Made by a program: the position numbers and the translations under genes. Of a stretch of 64,000 bases of DNA, positions 62,767 to 64,000 are shown piece by piece (within the stretch, counting starts at the first letter, position 1; each line of letters begins with the position of its first letter). The DNA lies in NCBI RefSeq assembly GCF_001499675.1, contig NZ_LN609302.1, forward strand, positions 1,091,896 through 1,155,895. Direction: 5' to 3'. The notes under the pieces are model-generated. The model saw nothing but the letters and a program-made list of their open reading frames with translations, made no database searches and had not been told where the DNA came from. The DNA is from Acetobacter ghanensis (lineage in GTDB: Bacteria; Pseudomonadota; Alphaproteobacteria; Acetobacterales; Acetobacteraceae).

Positions 62767-64000
62767 ATGCTACAGATTTCTTTTTCTACTCAGGTACAGC
62801 CTACCGGTGGCGCTCTGGCTATTCTGGTGCCCGAAGGTGACGCGCAGTCTGCATTTTTTCAGACTATGGACAAAGCAACGCATGGCGCATTGAGCCGTGG
62901 CGCCAAGGCTGACGGGTTTACTGGCAAGGACGGCACAAGCTGTGTTGTGCTGGCTCCGTCCGACAGTTTTGAGCGCATTGTGCTGGTGGGTGTTGGCAAA
63001 CCGGGCGATTTGGACGCATGGGGGGCTGAAAAAGCAGGCGGTCTGGCGGCATCCCTTCTGGGGCGTGCGCCCAAAGCGGCGTTGGCCATGGGTGACCTGT
63101 CTGGCGAACTGGCGGCACATGCTGCGTTGGGTGCTGTGCTGGGCGCTTACCATTTTGGCCTGTACCAGACCAAAGGTGAGGACGATAAAAAACACGTTCT
63201 GGCTGAGCTCTCCGTACTGGGTGACCATTCCGCTGTATCCGAAGAGCTGTGGCCATCCCTGCAGGCCGTGGCACGGGGTGTTCTGCTGACGCGTGACCTT
63301 GTGAGCGAACCCGCCAATGTGCTGACACCAGCAGAATTTGCCGAGCGGGCCACAACCCTGCGCGCGTATGGGCTGGAAGTTGAGGTTCTGGACCGTGCAG
63401 CCATGGCCAAACTTGGCTTTGGTGCTCTGCTGGGGGTGGCTCAGGGGAGTGCCAACGAACCCCGCACGGTTGTCATGCGCTGGAACGGCGGCAAGGAAGG
63501 GGATGCCCCGCTAGCCTTTATTGGTAAGGGCGTCACCTTTGACTCGGGTGGTATTTCCATCAAACCGGCCGCTGGCATGGAAGACATGAAGTGGGACATG
63601 GCCGGGGCAGCAACCGTGACCGGGCTTATGGCCTCATTGGCGCTGCGTAAGGCGGAGATCAACGCTGTTGGTCTGGTCGGGCTGGTGGAAAACATGGTGT
63701 CCGGCACAGCCCAGCGTCCGGGGGACGTGGTGCGTAGTGCCTCCGGTCAGACGATTGAGGTGCTGAACACGGATGCAGAAGGCCGTCTGGTTCTGGCCGA
63801 TGTGCTCTGGTATGCGCGGGATCGTTTTGCCCCCCGTCTGATGGTGGATCTGGCAACGCTAACAGGCGCCATTATCGTGGGCCTTGGCCACGAATATGCG
63901 GGGCTGTTCTCCAACGATGACGCTCTGGCTGTTGGTCTGTCCGATGCTGGCGCCTTTACGGGGGAAAAGCTGTGGCGGATGCCCATGGCCAAGGAATATG
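62767..64000 (+). CDS. pepA: Leucyl aminopeptidase PepA (cut by window end)
   Basis: An M17 dizinc aminopeptidase, open from ATG 62767 to the end of the window (411 codons without a stop, so the C-terminus is missing). The catalytic motifs are present: GKGVTFDSGGISIKP, KWDMAGAA and NTDAEGRLVLADVL. The N-terminal domain spans about residues 1-170. It is divergent from cysQ across a 160-base gap. Confidence 0.94.
   Translation, partial: MLQISFSTQVQPTGGALAILVPEGDAQSAFFQTMDKATHGALSRGAKADGFTGKDGTSCVVLAPSDSFERIVLVGVGKPGDLDAWGAEKAGGLAASLLGRAPKAALAMGDLSGELAAHAALGAVLGAYHFGLYQTKGEDDKKHVLAELSVLGDHSAVSEELWPSLQAVARGVLLTRDLVSEPANVLTPAEFAERATTLRAYGLEVEVLDRAAMAKLGFGALLGVAQGSANEPRTVVMRWNGGKEGDAPLAFIGKGVTFDSGGISIKPAAGMEDMKWDMAGAATVTGLMASLALRKAEINAVGLVGLVENMVSGTAQRPGDVVRSASGQTIEVLNTDAEGRLVLADVLWYARDRFAPRLMVDLATLTGAIIVGLGHEYAGLFSNDDALAVGLSDAGAFTGEKLWRMPMAKEY

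Overview
The window looks like chromosomal core DNA of an acetic acid bacterium (Alphaproteobacteria, Acetobacteraceae, most likely Acetobacter or a close relative). The grounds are the gene families and gene order: uppS-cdsA-dxr-rseP-bamA-skp-lpxD-fabZ-lpxA-lpxI, an hsp20 gene followed by a DUF1150 gene, kdsD beside lptC-lptA-lptB and a short-form RNase D, and several small proteins of acetic acid bacterial style. The genus is inferred, not proven. No phage, transposase, integrase, CRISPR array or rRNA gene was found.

Layout. 1-13 kb: one long plus-strand envelope run. It starts with the pyrH end and frr, continues through isoprenoid and phospholipid genes (uppS, cdsA, dxr), the site-2 protease rseP, outer-membrane assembly (bamA, skp) and lipid A synthesis (lpxD, fabZ, lpxA, lpxI), and ends with a glyoxalase gene. 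12.7-16.9 kb: rpmH-rnpA-yidC-engB-argB behind a clear promoter. 17-19.7 kb: dapD-dapE plus a membrane protein, closed by a terminator. 19.8-22.1 kb (minus): def-fmt-truA. 22.1-23.2 kb: an hsp20-DUF1150 operon with a structured leader. 23.2-29.9 kb: hpf, a small membrane protein, a MOSC protein, then the lipopolysaccharide export and Kdo block kdsD-lptC-lptA-lptB with rnd. 30-35.4 kb: rlmB, an NCS1 permease, an SDR enzyme, gmk and dnaB. 35.4-40 kb: a large MscS-type channel, a tiny lipoprotein not previously listed among the long reading frames, and mlaE-mlaF. 40-46 kb: radA, tRNA-Gly(CCC), an AT-rich leader, an outer-membrane porin, an amino-acid permease and a DUF1275 protein. 46-51 kb: putA and a GntR regulator. 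51-64 kb: a DUF2501-like secreted protein, acetyl-CoA synthetase, several small unknowns, an RlmM-like methyltransferase, a cobalamin adenosyltransferase, an AT-hook/coiled-coil protein, a GlcD-type FAD oxidase, the Sua5/TsaC enzyme, cysQ and the first part of pepA.

How it works together. Most genes serve envelope construction: carrier lipid and phospholipid synthesis, BAM-dependent outer-membrane protein folding, lipid A acylation, Kdo supply, LPS transport (Lpt) and phospholipid trafficking (Mla). The rest is core translation and replication plus amino-acid and acetate metabolism.

The most notable observations are genes interrupted by what looks like a single missing base in or next to a short homopolymer: lpxD (T6), radA (G6, inside the Walker A codons) and possibly the NCS1 permease N-terminus. 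Others are a perfect 8 x 9-bp minisatellite inside lptA, a candidate ROSE-type RNA thermometer before hsp20, a membrane-anchored orphan protein with a histidine-kinase-like H-box, a 47-residue lipoprotein, and paired perfect palindromes upstream of the porin. I did not find a convincing wholly new multi-gene system.
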